From: Granulosicoccus sp036478565 | GTDB taxonomy: Bacteria; Pseudomonadota; Gammaproteobacteria; Granulosicoccales; Granulosicoccaceae | DNA length: 64,000 nucleotides | NCBI GenBank assembly: GCA_965224525.1 | Contig: OZ245050.1 | Location: 620,001-684,000 of the forward strand | Direction of reading: 5' to 3' | The notes under the pieces: generated by a model | Database searches by the model: none | The model's input: only the letters and a program-made list of their open reading frames with translations | What the model was told of the DNA's origin: nothing | In this document: positions 53,249 to 61,936 of the stretch, piece after piece | Position numbering within the stretch: the stretch's first letter is position 1 | How the letters are laid out: every line of letters starts with the position of its first letter | Translations under genes and position numbers: made by a program

Positions 53249-53572
53249 ATGAGTCGATACGTCATTATTTACCTCGGCGGCGAACACCCATCCGACCCGG
53301 AAGAGGGCAAGAAGCATTTTGCCAAATATATGGAGTGGCTGGCATCGATAGGTGAAGCAGCACTAAGTCCAATGAACCCTCTCAAAGATACAAACACCGT
53401 AAATGCCGACGGCACTGTAAAAAGTGGTGGGACAACGGCTATGTCTGGTTATACCATCCTGGAAGCAGCCTCAATGGAGGCTGCTCTTGAAATTGCCAAA
53501 GCCTGCCCTTTTCTCGAACTCGGTGGTTCGCTTGAAGTATCCGAACTGATGGAAATGTCAGGACGAAACTAG
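53249..53572 (+). CDS. YCII-related domain protein
   Basis: 107 residues from ATG 53249, with GGAGAA upstream. The protein has the small ferredoxin-like YCII fold: M-S-R-Y-V-I-I-Y-L-G-G at the start, a long central helix (H-F-A-K-Y-M-E-W-L-A-S-I-G), S-G-G-T-T-A-M-S-G-Y and a final strand-helix with A-K-A-C-P-F-L. Functions of stand-alone members are unknown (some resemble PhnB/DGPF-type proteins). It may be co-transcribed with the thioesterase and dehalogenase genes that follow. Confidence 0.85.
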   Translation: MSRYVIIYLGGEHPSDPEEGKKHFAKYMEWLASIGEAALSPMNPLKDTNTVNADGTVKSGGTTAMSGYTILEAASMEAALEIAKACPFLELGGSLEVSELMEMSGRN

Positions 53573-53617
53573 CCACCTTCCAATTACGATGTTTTGTACT
53601 ACCTGTAAATTGGCAAA

Positions 53618-54088
53618 ATGATCACTCTGTACACTGGCAGTAAAAAACCCTTGGTCAGTGCAAAGGAATTCCGCTGCATCATCAGACAGCGCTTGCCAAT
53701 GGCTGCGCTTATGGGCATTGAACTGGAAAGTATTGCCTGGGAAGGGGCACGCTTGCGCGCCGTGTATAAAAAGGAATTTCTCCGGCCGGGTGGCACTGTT
53801 TCCGGGCCGCTCATGATGGGACTGGCAGATGCTGCAATGTTTGCAGCGGTACTTGCGCAGATTGGGCCTGTAGAGTTGGCCGTCACAACGCAGCTATCAA
53901 TCAACTTCCTACGAAAACCCGCGGCAGAGGATCTCATCGCGGATGCGCGGTTGTTAAAGCTGGGCAAGCGCCTGGCGGTCGGAGAGGTTACCTTGTACAG
54001 CGTTGGCGAGTTGGAAGATGCGGTTGCACATGTCACGACAACCTATTCGATCCCCCCACCGGATCAACGGAGTGCGGCAAATGAATGA
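53618..54088 (+). CDS. PaaI-family acyl-CoA thioesterase (hotdog fold)
   Basis: 156 residues, hotdog fold. Family features are R-P-G-G-T-V-S-G-P-L-M-M-G-L-A-D-A-A-M-F, which carries the active-site region, the strand V-T-T-Q-L-S-I-N-F-L-R-K-P, and A-D-A-R-L-L-K-L-G-K-R-L-A-V-G-E-V. It hydrolyses acyl- or aryl-CoA esters, typically as a clearing enzyme in aromatic-acid or fatty-acid degradation. The stop overlaps the dehalogenase start by 8 bp. Confidence 0.9.
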   Translation: MITLYTGSKKPLVSAKEFRCIIRQRLPMAALMGIELESIAWEGARLRAVYKKEFLRPGGTVSGPLMMGLADAAMFAAVLAQIGPVELAVTTQLSINFLRKPAAEDLIADARLLKLGKRLAVGEVTLYSVGELEDAVAHVTTTYSIPPPDQRSAANE

Positions 54089-54779
54089 GACAGTTACTGG
54101 CCGACTCGATGGTATTGAGGCTTGTGTTTTCGATGCCTATGGAACGCTATTTGATGTGCATTCAGCAGTTGCCAGTTTGCGTAAACGGGTAGGTCCGCTG
54201 CATGCAGAATTGTCTACAGGATGGCGGGTACGTCAACTTGAATACACATGGCTGCGTAGCCTGATGCGTGAACATGTGGACTTTTGGCAGCTAACCGACG
54301 ATGCATTGCGAGTCACGTTGCAGACGCTGGGATTGATGGATACCGCACTGCACGATGAGCTCATGCAAGCATATTTGGCGTTGGAAGCCTTTCCCGAAGT
54401 CAAGCGAGCATTGACCCTGCTGAAACGCGCGGGAATACCAACTGCTATCCTGACCAATGGAACACCTGCGATGATTGAGGCTGCAGTATCGAGTGCTGGT
54501 CTGGATGCATTGATAGACAAACAGTTATCGATCGAGTCCGTTGGTATTTACAAGCCTGATCCACGAGTCTATCAATTCGCGGTAGATTCGCTTGGAATTA
54601 CTGCCGGTAATATCAGTTTTCAATCATCCAACGGCTGGGATGCTGCAGGGGCGGCGCACTTCGGCTTTCAGGCTGCCTGGATCAACCGCTATTCACAACC
54701 TTTGGAGGCGTTGCCCGGCGAATTGTCCGTCGAATTGCCGGACCTTGAGGGCTTGCCGGCTTTGCTCGGTATCTGTTGA
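54081..54779 (+). CDS. Haloacid dehalogenase type II (HAD superfamily)
   Basis: 232 residues from ATG 54081, which overlaps the thioesterase stop (ATGAATGA). Motif I is V-F-D-A-Y-G-T-L-F-D with nucleophile Asp, motif II I-L-T-N-G-T, the Lys motif Y-K-P-D-P-R-V-Y and the C-terminal S-S-N-G-W-D-A-A-G-A. The last pattern is specific for (S)-2-haloacid dehalogenases rather than general phosphatases. It would convert 2-halo acids to 2-hydroxy acids. Its 3' end overlaps an antisense DUF1289 gene by 91 bp. Confidence 0.92.
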   Translation: MNETVTGRLDGIEACVFDAYGTLFDVHSAVASLRKRVGPLHAELSTGWRVRQLEYTWLRSLMREHVDFWQLTDDALRVTLQTLGLMDTALHDELMQAYLALEAFPEVKRALTLLKRAGIPTAILTNGTPAMIEAAVSSAGLDALIDKQLSIESVGIYKPDPRVYQFAVDSLGITAGNISFQSSNGWDAAGAAHFGFQAAWINRYSQPLEALPGELSVELPDLEGLPALLGIC

Positions 54780-54985
54780 GAGATGATCTGATCGTTCCGG
54801 GTGGCTGTTTTGTTGGCAGTTGGAACCCTGCTTGGAATCGCCTCCATGATTCCCTGGCGTGTACGACTACTCATGGTGCTCCAGTGTGCTATTTCATCGA
54901 TTGTTCGATAACAGCCGACGCAAATCTGTCTGTCGTCATCAATACGGCAAACGCCGGAGCAGGGAGAGATGATGTCGGCAGTCAT
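54689..54985 (-). CDS. DUF1289 family small cysteine-rich protein with disordered tail
   Basis: 98 residues. The first 50 match DUF1289: S-P-C-S-G-V-C-R-I, then I-C-V-G-C-Y-R-T-I-D-E-I-A-H-W. The four cysteines could bind a metal. The C-terminal about 48 residues are Ser/Asn/Lys-rich, lack resemblance to the family and are encoded opposite the end of the dehalogenase gene (overlap 54689-54779). The tail may be a recent extension from loss of an earlier stop. Function of DUF1289 proteins is unknown. Confidence 0.8.
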   Translation of the reverse strand: MTADIISPCSGVCRIDDDRQICVGCYRTIDEIAHWSTMSSRTRQGIMEAIPSRVPTANKTATRNDQIISQQIPSKAGKPSRSGNSTDNSPGNASKGCE

Positions 54986-55239
54986 GGCATAGTGATGAGT
55001 AGCAGATTTAATCGGCCAGCGTAGCAGCAGCTTGCAGCGTTGGGCTGTATCGTGGGCAGCTTACGCTGTTACACTCCTGTCAGCTGACGCTTGCAGCGGC
55101 ACACTCTCACATCGGCGACGATTTTCATTTCCAGCTCAAACTGCCGAATTATTCTGGATCGAAAAACTGACTCCGATCTGGTCAACGAAGCTGTGGCCAG
55201 CTGATGCTGAACCAGTATAACGTTAAAGGTAAACGGTTA

Positions 55240-56247
55240 ATGCACAAGGTAATTCTGGATACCGATCCGGGTGTTGATGACACGATGGCAATTGCGTATG
55301 CCTTGTGCCACCCAGAGGTTCAGTTGCTGGCATTGACCACGGTATTCGGCAATACCAGTGTCGAATTTGCAACACGAAATGCGCAGTATGTGCTGGATTG
55401 CTTTGGCGCAGTGGAGGTAGAGGTGGCGAAAGGGGCGGCAATTCCCAGTGTGCAGTCGCCCTTGCCTTATGCTGACGTCGTACACGGTCCCGATGGGCTT
55501 GGCACGGTTTATCCATTACAGCCCCACGCGTTAAAAGCACATGCCGCCTATGCAACTGTCAGTAATCTGGATGCTGCGGATTTCATTATTGATGCGGCTC
55601 GCAAGGCACCCGGGGAAATAACGCTGGTAGCTGTGGGGCCGTTGACCAACATTGCGTTGGCACTGGCGCGTGAACCCAAACTGCCAACTTTGATCCGAGC
55701 GCTTGTTATTATGGGCGGTACTGTGGATGAACCGGGAAATGTCTCTCCGCTGGCCGAAGCCAATTTTCTTAACGATCCGCATGCGGCAGATGCGGTTTTT
55801 GCTGTTGACTGGCCTGCAACCGTTGTAGGCCTGGATGTGACACACGACATCATGATCGGTGACAGTCATCTTGCTCGATTGCGTGACGAGGCGGGTGTCA
55901 CGGGCGATCTGATATGGCGCAGCAGTCGTTTCTATATCGACTTCTACACCCAAAAAGGTGCTGCGGCCGCTGCGGTGGAAAAAGGCTCTGAGCCTGCTTG
56001 TGCGATGCACGATGCGGCAGCGATAGCGGCAGTTGTCATGCCTGATGCGTTCAAAACGGTGGCGGGGGCTGCGCGTGTTGTGGCAGAGGGCATGGCGACC
56101 GGTCAGTTCGCGATTGATCGCACAGGTTATCACTACGCAATGCCGCACTGGCAGGAACGACCCGATACCATTGCCTGCATGGCCGTGGATGCAGCGCGTG
56201 TCAGAGACGATTTTCTCAATACTCTGATCACTCACAAGCGACACTGA
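55240..56247 (+). CDS. Inosine/uridine-preferring nucleoside hydrolase
   Basis: 335 residues from ATG 55240 (upstream ATG 55204 is less likely). The calcium-binding, catalytic N-terminus is I-L-D-T-D-P-G-V-D-D-T-M-A. Other ligand positions are visible in V-G-P-L-T-N-I-A-L-A, N-F-L-N-D-P-H-A-A and M-H-D-A-A-A-I. It hydrolyses ribonucleosides to base and ribose in the cytoplasm. The BMP-type nucleoside importer 5.6 kb downstream and the phosphoribosyltransferases elsewhere in the window suggest nucleoside salvage. Confidence 0.93.
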   Translation: MHKVILDTDPGVDDTMAIAYALCHPEVQLLALTTVFGNTSVEFATRNAQYVLDCFGAVEVEVAKGAAIPSVQSPLPYADVVHGPDGLGTVYPLQPHALKAHAAYATVSNLDAADFIIDAARKAPGEITLVAVGPLTNIALALAREPKLPTLIRALVIMGGTVDEPGNVSPLAEANFLNDPHAADAVFAVDWPATVVGLDVTHDIMIGDSHLARLRDEAGVTGDLIWRSSRFYIDFYTQKGAAAAAVEKGSEPACAMHDAAAIAAVVMPDAFKTVAGAARVVAEGMATGQFAIDRTGYHYAMPHWQERPDTIACMAVDAARVRDDFLNTLITHKRH

Positions 56248-56262
56248 GGCGACAATTAGCGT

Positions 56263-57669
56263 ATGCGATTTTTAAAAGCAGTATTACTCGCTGGCTTGAG
56301 TGTGTTGCCAATTGCTTGTGACTGGGTTGACTCCACTGGCCAGCAATCCGGGCGAGAGCCTGAAACCGAGGTTTTTCTGGATGAAGCGCCGGTGGGTGGC
56401 GCTATCATGTTGCGTGAGGATTCGCTGGCACGCATCACCGCTTCGCGAAATGGTAATACTGACGTTATACAAAGTTTTCGCTGGAGTGAAACCCCGGTTG
56501 CGGAAGGCAATCTGGAAGCGTGCTCAAGTATTGATGGTTTTGACCAGGCTATTGCAGCAGCTTCGTTACAGGACGCATGCACAGAGCCGGACAGCTGTCA
56601 GTTGAGTTTCCAGCAACAGGACGATGGCAGCGGAGAGTTTGCCGAATTTCTCATGCATGCTCCCGTATTGAGAGCTCCGGTTGGCGTGCGGCATACATTA
56701 ACTGTAAGCGTTGGAGAGGCGAGCACAAAAGAGACTGAATATGAGTTTTGTCTAATTGCCATTAATGAAGCGCCGGCTGCCAATGATGATACCTACGTAG
56801 TGCTGGAAGGGCACACGCTCGAAGTAGCCGGTGATAGCGAGGACAGTTTGCTATTTAACGACAGTGATGATGATGATGTACGCAATCAACCCATGCAAGT
56901 GCTCCTGAATCCATTTCGAGCACCAGGGCATACCCGTTATTTTGAATTACTGCGAGATGGCGGTTTTATCTACACACCGATAGAAAACGCCACCGGGGCA
57001 GATGTCATTGACGAGTTTCAGTATGAGGTGACCGACGGTTTGTTCAATTCCAGTGCAACCGTCACGGTCCGTACAATAGTCAGCAACCAGGCGCCCTTGC
57101 TGTCGGATGAACTGCCTTATTTGACGCTCACTAGCGGTGCGTATTTTGAGCAGGATCTTAGCGGGTATTTTAACGACCCGGAAGGCAGCGATTTGAGATT
57201 TTCTTTCATTGATGGTGAGTTTCCCGAAGCGGGTTCACTGGGGTTGACCCCGGAAGGCTTGCTGGCTGGTACGCCTGATGCCGACGATATCGGTAGTTAC
57301 GCTTTGACACTCGAAGCCAGCGATGGCCGGGAATCGGTAACTGCCGAACTTAATATGGAGGTTGTCGAGCCAGCACCTCCACTGAACAATGCGCCTGAAT
57401 ATGTTGAAGACAGCGTATTCAACCAGGCGATTGATCTCGGGGAATTTATCGACGAGATCTACCCCGATTTTTCGGACCCGGATGGCGACACCCTTTTTTA
57501 TAGCAGCGTCGGTGAGGATTTTCCGTTCGGTGTCACTATTGATCCGGATACTGGTACTGTGTCAGGGCGGCCCAGGCGAGATGGGTTGTATAGTCATTTA
57601 CAAATTGAGGCATCAGATGCCAGTGGTGATAGTGCAGTTTCCGATGAGTTCTACATCAGAGTGCGTTGA
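56263..57669 (+). CDS. Lipoprotein with Ig-like/cadherin-like domains
   Basis: 468 residues with a lipoprotein signal (V-L-P-I-A-C, Cys19). The N-terminal 160 residues are unassigned. Residues about 165-270 look like a VCBS/Big_17-type repeat (N-E-A-P-A-A-N-D-D-T-Y, then G-G-F-I-Y-T-P). Two putative-Ig (He_PIG/dystroglycan-type) domains follow, about 273-370 (Y-L-T-L-T-S-G, D-P-E-G-S-D-L, P-E-G-L-L-A-G-T-P) and 376-468 (D-P-D-G-D-T-L, P-D-T-G-T-V-S-G-R-P). Likely a surface or periplasmic adhesion or binding protein, calcium-dependent if D-P-x-G-D motifs bind metal. Starts 15 bp after the nucleoside hydrolase. Confidence 0.8.
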   Translation: MRFLKAVLLAGLSVLPIACDWVDSTGQQSGREPETEVFLDEAPVGGAIMLREDSLARITASRNGNTDVIQSFRWSETPVAEGNLEACSSIDGFDQAIAAASLQDACTEPDSCQLSFQQQDDGSGEFAEFLMHAPVLRAPVGVRHTLTVSVGEASTKETEYEFCLIAINEAPAANDDTYVVLEGHTLEVAGDSEDSLLFNDSDDDDVRNQPMQVLLNPFRAPGHTRYFELLRDGGFIYTPIENATGADVIDEFQYEVTDGLFNSSATVTVRTIVSNQAPLLSDELPYLTLTSGAYFEQDLSGYFNDPEGSDLRFSFIDGEFPEAGSLGLTPEGLLAGTPDADDIGSYALTLEASDGRESVTAELNMEVVEPAPPLNNAPEYVEDSVFNQAIDLGEFIDEIYPDFSDPDGDTLFYSSVGEDFPFGVTIDPDTGTVSGRPRRDGLYSHLQIEASDASGDSAVSDEFYIRVR

Positions 57670-57818
57670 ACGCACAAATTCCGGAGTGATAACACTTGAT
57701 TTACTCAGGTCCAGCGCAGTTTGGCCGCTTTGATAAGAGACAAGCCTGCGGCGGAAAAATCATCTTGTGCCCGGATGCTGCCTGGTGGCTGCTTCACGCT
57801 GAATTATCGTATTGACTC

Positions 57819-58538
57819 ATGAGTATTGCCGGTCCATCCCGTTATTTGTTTGTCAAGCATTCCGAAGGCTGGAATGTCGATCGCTGCACACTCTGGATGC
57901 AGCAAAAGGGCATGCAGGTGGACTGGTGCTACCCGGACAGTGGTCATCAGTTTCCGGATCCGACCGCTTATACAGGGGTCGTAGTCTTTGGTGGTGCAAA
58001 TAGCGCCAACGACAGTGTGACCAGTGAATGGTTGCGCTCGGAGCTTGTGTTCATCGAACGTTGCCTGACAGTAGACGTGCCGCTATTTGGCATTTGCCTT
58101 GGTGCTCAAATGCTGGCTCGAGTGCTTGGTGCAACGGTGCAACGGCATCCGGAAAGACTCAGCGAAATTGGTTTTTCCTGTGTCCGGCCTGTTCCAGGGG
58201 CACAGGATTTTCTGTTAGAGCCGCTGTTTGTTATGCAGTGGCATACAGAAGGCTTCAGCCTGCCGCATGGAGCAAAGCTTGTCGCAACCGGAGAACTGTT
58301 TGAAAACCAGGCGTTTCAGTTGAACGAACGCGTGCTGGGTGTACAGTTTCATCCGGAAGTCAACCCTCAGGCACTGGCTATCTGGCACGAGCGTAACCGC
58401 AAGCGGCGACCTGGCCAGCTTAGTGATGCAGATCGGGCAGAGATGATGCAGGACGCACTCTTGCACGATAAAGCGATTACCGGCTGGCTGGACGGGTTTC
58501 TGTCCGGCTGGACGAGGCGAGTGTCGCAAGTGGCCTAG
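57819..58538 (+). CDS. Class I glutamine amidotransferase-like protein
   Basis: 239 residues, stand-alone glutaminase-type domain. The nucleophile Cys is in F-G-I-C-L-G-A-Q, the His-Glu pair in V-Q-F-H-P-E, and an M-Q-W-H-T-E loop precedes it. The family (GMP-synthase-like GATase) includes enzymes that detoxify or amidate gamma-glutamyl compounds; a partner synthase is not adjacent. The C-terminus (about 190-239) is an extra helical extension rich in Asp and Arg. Substrate unknown. Confidence 0.88.
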   Translation: MSIAGPSRYLFVKHSEGWNVDRCTLWMQQKGMQVDWCYPDSGHQFPDPTAYTGVVVFGGANSANDSVTSEWLRSELVFIERCLTVDVPLFGICLGAQMLARVLGATVQRHPERLSEIGFSCVRPVPGAQDFLLEPLFVMQWHTEGFSLPHGAKLVATGELFENQAFQLNERVLGVQFHPEVNPQALAIWHERNRKRRPGQLSDADRAEMMQDALLHDKAITGWLDGFLSGWTRRVSQVA

Positions 58539-58647
58539 GTGAACAGCGGCAGACAGTCAGATTACGGAATGCCGACGGAAATTCGAATTCAGGTTTTCCT
58601 GCACAGCCAGCGCTGTAAATAACCTAACATGGCGACAGGAGGCGTTC

Positions 58648-58743
58648 ATGCGAAGAAAAATTCTCAGCCTTACATCGCACGAAGCAGAAACGTTTACATG
58701 GTACTTGATGTCGCAGCAAATGCTTGAAAATGCTCATGGGTGA
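58648..58743 (+). CDS. Short upstream ORF (31 codons) before the Kef-type gene, possible leader peptide
   Basis: ATG 58648 is preceded by AGGAGG at 6-nt spacing, the best Shine-Dalgarno match noticed in this region. The frame reads M-R-R-K-I-L-S-L-T-S-H-E-A-E and stops at 58743, overlapping the likely start of the antiporter gene (ATG 58736) by 8 bp. The antiporter start has no ribosome-binding site of its own, so translational coupling through this ORF is plausible. Whether the peptide itself has a function is unknown. Confidence 0.5.
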   Translation: MRRKILSLTSHEAETFTWYLMSQQMLENAHG

Positions 58744-60406
58744 GCCAGTCAGCCTTTTGCTCAATATATTTATCTACCTGCTGGTAGCGTTGTTGGTAGT
58801 CCCAGGTGCAAAGCGCATCGGCATGGGGCCAGTGCTGGGTTATCTGCTGGCTGGTGTCGTTATCGGGCCATGGGGGCTGGCATTGATTCGTGATGCCCAA
58901 CATATCGAATTGTTATCGAGTGTTGCCACCGTCTTCCTGCTGTTTCTGATTGCATTGCAAGCGACGCCTGAGCGCATCCGCATGTTGCGCGAGTTGGGCC
59001 TGTTGGGCTTGTCTTACTATGGGCTGACCGCACTGGTCATCCTGATCGTGGCTTTGATGATAGGTTTACCCTTTCATCATGCACTACTTGCCGGTTTGTG
59101 CCTTTCACTGTCATCCGGTGCGTTGGCTCACGATGCTTTCAAGGAGCACTACCCAACAGGTTCACCTTTGACCGATACCGGCAAACGGTTGTTGCTGACG
59201 CAAAGCCTGCTGGTCCTTCCTGTTGTTGTTTTATTGCCTTTATTTGCTTTTGAAGCGGCTATAACGGACGGGAGCCCCTGGCCGCGAGTTGTCATGGGGA
59301 CAATGTTGCTCGCAGTGTTCGGGTTTTTCGGGCACTGGATGCTTAAACATGCTTTTCGTTATGTCGTCAGTGTTGGCCTGGATGAAGTCTTTGTCGCTTT
59401 TACCCTGGTACTGGTTATCGGCTTGCTGTTGCTCGTGCAATGGCTGCAATTGCCCATTGAACTCGCTGCGTTTCTGGCCGGGCTACTGCTGGTTCGTTCC
59501 GAGTATGGCTCGGCAGTTCATATAGCGTTGCGACCTTTCACGGGTTTGTTGGTCGGGCTGTTTTTTGTGTCAGCCGGTATGGAAATCGACTTTGGTACGT
59601 TTATTCGCAAGCCACTTGAAACTCTGGCGTTGGTCGCTTTGCTGATGGCGGTCAAGATCTGGGTGCTGCGCAATGTGTTGCGTTGGTCATCCGTGCCGCG
59701 TCGTCAACGTGTCTGGCTCGCTACTGTACTATCGCAAGGTGGTGAACTGGCATTGATCGTTCTGTCGCTGGCAGTGAGCTACAAAGCTATGCCGGAAAAA
59801 CTCGCTAGTCAGTTAATTCTGGTTGTCGCGTTATCTATGCTGACCACGCCGATACTACTGATTATTGCCGAACGACGTGACAAGGTCGCCGCCCGAAAAC
59901 AGGCCAATACCGGTTTGCCAATGGGTGAAACTGCAGATTCACAGGTCATCGTTGCCGGTTTTGGAAGAGTCGGTCAAGTGATCGCGCGCTTGCTGAAAAA
60001 CAATGGATTTCGAGTAGCCATTATCGATAACAACCCGGACAGGTTTCAGGAGCTCAGGGCTGAGGGCTTTGTCGGCTTTTACGGTGATGCGGCCAGGCCC
60101 GATTTACTGAGCGCTGCCGGTGCATTGCGAGCAGCCGTCATGGTGATTGCGGTGGACGACCCGGAACGTGCTGCCGAGCTGGTGCAAAGGCTGCGGCGTG
60201 ATTGTCCTGCGATGACGCTGGTCTGCCGGGCATTTGATACAACCGGCGGTCAGCGCCTGCTGGAGCAGGGCGCTGACCGTGTTTACCGGGAAACAATTGA
60301 AACTGCTTTGTTGATGGGCGAAGATGTGCTTGAACTGGTGGGGGTAAGCCCACTGGATGCACAGGCGCTGACCGAAAGTTTTCGTGATGCGGAAGATTCC
60401 AGCTAA
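58736..60406 (+). CDS. Kef/YbaL-type monovalent cation:proton antiporter (CPA2) with RCK_N domain
   Basis: About 556 residues from ATG 58736 (58730 and TTG 58724 are alternatives). The membrane part has about 12 hydrophobic segments, with CPA2 features G-P-V-L-G-Y-L-L-A-G-V-V-I-G-P, the E-L-A-A-F-L-A-G helix and F-F-V-S-A-G-M-E-I-D. The C-terminal RCK_N/TrkA-N domain (about 405-520) has V-A-G-F-G-R-V-G-Q-V and I-D-N-N-P, so NAD(H) or nucleotide gating is likely. Function: K+ or Na+ efflux in exchange for protons. It lacks the L-A-L-S Q-loop details needed to call KefB/C specifically. Confidence 0.9.
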   Translation: MGEPVSLLLNIFIYLLVALLVVPGAKRIGMGPVLGYLLAGVVIGPWGLALIRDAQHIELLSSVATVFLLFLIALQATPERIRMLRELGLLGLSYYGLTALVILIVALMIGLPFHHALLAGLCLSLSSGALAHDAFKEHYPTGSPLTDTGKRLLLTQSLLVLPVVVLLPLFAFEAAITDGSPWPRVVMGTMLLAVFGFFGHWMLKHAFRYVVSVGLDEVFVAFTLVLVIGLLLLVQWLQLPIELAAFLAGLLLVRSEYGSAVHIALRPFTGLLVGLFFVSAGMEIDFGTFIRKPLETLALVALLMAVKIWVLRNVLRWSSVPRRQRVWLATVLSQGGELALIVLSLAVSYKAMPEKLASQLILVVALSMLTTPILLIIAERRDKVAARKQANTGLPMGETADSQVIVAGFGRVGQVIARLLKNNGFRVAIIDNNPDRFQELRAEGFVGFYGDAARPDLLSAAGALRAAVMVIAVDDPERAAELVQRLRRDCPAMTLVCRAFDTTGGQRLLEQGADRVYRETIETALLMGEDVLELVGVSPLDAQALTESFRDAEDSS

Positions 60407-60420
60407 GGGGTTTGCTTGAA

Positions 60421-60756
60421 ATGAAGGGTTCCGATGTCGATTCCATCACGGCATTATTGAAGAAGCATTCGGTCGCCTTGTCCGCCGTCAAGGCCAACAA
60501 GTTGCTGCTTGGATTGGGTATTCTGCAAGAGGCAACGCGCGAGAGTGCGACCCGGCCTGGTGTCATCAAAAAATACAAGGTGTTGAGTGAGAAGGGCCTT
60601 GATTTCGGTGTCAACGAGGAGAATCCGCAAAGCCCGGAGCAGACCTCGCCCTACTACTACAAGGACAGTTTTGTAGAGCTGGCCGGGCTACTGCTTGCAG
60701 CGGAAGCTGAGGCGGCGGCCTTAGCGGCTAATTCTGACAACAGCGGCAAAAGCTGA
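60421..60756 (+). CDS. Small protein of unknown function, KilAC/antirepressor-like winged helix
   Basis: 111 residues from ATG 60421, 14 bp after the antiporter stop (TTG 60412 is possible). I do not recognise a named family. The pattern L-L-K-K-H-S-V-A-L-S-A-V-K-A-N-K-L-L-L-G-L-G followed by Y-K-V-L-S-E-K-G-L-D-F-G-V-N resembles the short winged-helix domain at the C-terminus of phage antirepressors (KilAC), where K-x-Y-x-L-T-E-x-G is conserved. The Ala-rich C-terminus looks helical. A role as a small DNA-binding regulator is inference. Probably co-transcribed with the antiporter. Confidence 0.55.
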   Translation: MKGSDVDSITALLKKHSVALSAVKANKLLLGLGILQEATRESATRPGVIKKYKVLSEKGLDFGVNEENPQSPEQTSPYYYKDSFVELAGLLLAAEAEAAALAANSDNSGKS

Positions 60757-60849
60757 GAATCGGTGAAAACGACCGTGATACACTCAAAACAGGTTCCATA
60801 TCGACGCGTGAAATCGCATCGAAACCACCAACGTTCGAGGGTTCTATTC

Positions 60850-61845
60850 ATGACTATTTCACGTGTGAGTCTGTTCGCAGGTTTGCTGTTCAGCGCTACT
60901 GCAGCAACCGCTGCAGATATTTCTCCAGCAGTTGTATTCGATATGGGCGGCAAGTTTGACAAGTCGTTTAACCAGGGCGTTAACGACGGCGTCGTACGCT
61001 TCAGGGAGGAGACCGGCATCGACTTCCGCGAATTTGAAGTCACCAATGAAACCCAGCGTGAGCAAGCCATACGTAAAATGGCGCAGCGCGGTGCCAACCC
61101 GATACTTGGTGTTGGTTTTGCACAGGCGGGTCCGATGGAAACCGTGGCAAAGGAATTCCCGGATATCAGCTTTACCCTGATTGATGGCGTCGTTGATCTG
61201 CCCAATGTGCAATCGGTAGTTTTCAAGGAGCACGAAGGGTCGTTCCTGGTTGGTATGTTGGCGGCAATGGCATCAGAAGAAGGCATGGTCGGTTTTGTTG
61301 GCGGTATGGATATTCCGCTGATACGCAAGTTTGCCTGCGGCTATGAGCAAGGTGCCAAACATGCCAGCGCCTCAGTTGGTGTTGTACAGAACATGACGGG
61401 AAGCACGCCATCCGCCTGGAATGATCCAGGTCGAGGCAGCGAGTTAGCCAAAGGCCAGTTTGATCGCGGTGTCGATGTCATTTACGCAGCAGCTGGCGGA
61501 ACCGGCGTCGGTGTTTATCAGGCTGCAAAAGATGGCGGTAAGCTGGCTATCGGCGTCGACTCCAACCAGAATTACTTGCATCCGGGCACTATGTTGACAT
61601 CCATGCTAAAGCGTGTGGATGTTGCTGCTTACAAGGCGTTCAAGGAAGCAATGGACGGCACCTGGGAGCCAGGAATCAAGGTATTGGGCCTGGCGGAAGA
61701 AGGTGTCGGCTGGGCACTGGACGAGCACAACGAAAGCCTGATAACGGCCGATATGAAAACAGCACTCGAAGAGGCAACTGCCTCCATTATTGCCGGAGAT
61801 CTCAAGGTGCATGACTATATGGAAGACAACACCTGCACTTATTGA
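60850..61845 (+). CDS. BMP-family ABC transporter substrate-binding protein
   Basis: 331 residues from ATG 60850 (upstream ATG absent; a GTG 60763 would add 29 basic residues). Signal peptide ends A-T-A-A-T-A-A-D. Family marks: D-M-G-G-K-F-D-K-S-F-N-Q-G, E-G-S-F-L-V-G-M-L-A-A, V-G-F-V-G-G-M-D-I-P-L and G-V-D-S-N-Q. BMP/PnrA-type proteins bind purine nucleosides. It lacks a lipobox, unlike the spirochaetal members. First gene of a nucleoside importer operon with the ATPase and permease that follow. Confidence 0.92.
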   Translation: MTISRVSLFAGLLFSATAATAADISPAVVFDMGGKFDKSFNQGVNDGVVRFREETGIDFREFEVTNETQREQAIRKMAQRGANPILGVGFAQAGPMETVAKEFPDISFTLIDGVVDLPNVQSVVFKEHEGSFLVGMLAAMASEEGMVGFVGGMDIPLIRKFACGYEQGAKHASASVGVVQNMTGSTPSAWNDPGRGSELAKGQFDRGVDVIYAAAGGTGVGVYQAAKDGGKLAIGVDSNQNYLHPGTMLTSMLKRVDVAAYKAFKEAMDGTWEPGIKVLGLAEEGVGWALDEHNESLITADMKTALEEATASIIAGDLKVHDYMEDNTCTY

Positions 61846-61936
61846 ATCGAGGTTGCCAGTCCGGGTTGTGTTGCACGGATAGCTGTTTCCATACAGTATC
61901 CGGCTTGTTAGTCGGGCTGGCATCGACGAATCGATC

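Noticed and set aside
55531..56244. 237-codon antisense frame opposite the nucleoside hydrolase
   Set aside because: The plus-strand gene is clearly real with all catalytic motifs; the antisense product resembles nothing and lacks a start signal.
60657..61328. 223-codon antisense frame opposite the BMP binding protein
   Set aside because: Shadow of a clearly assigned gene; Ser/Pro/Thr-rich composition typical of antisense frames.
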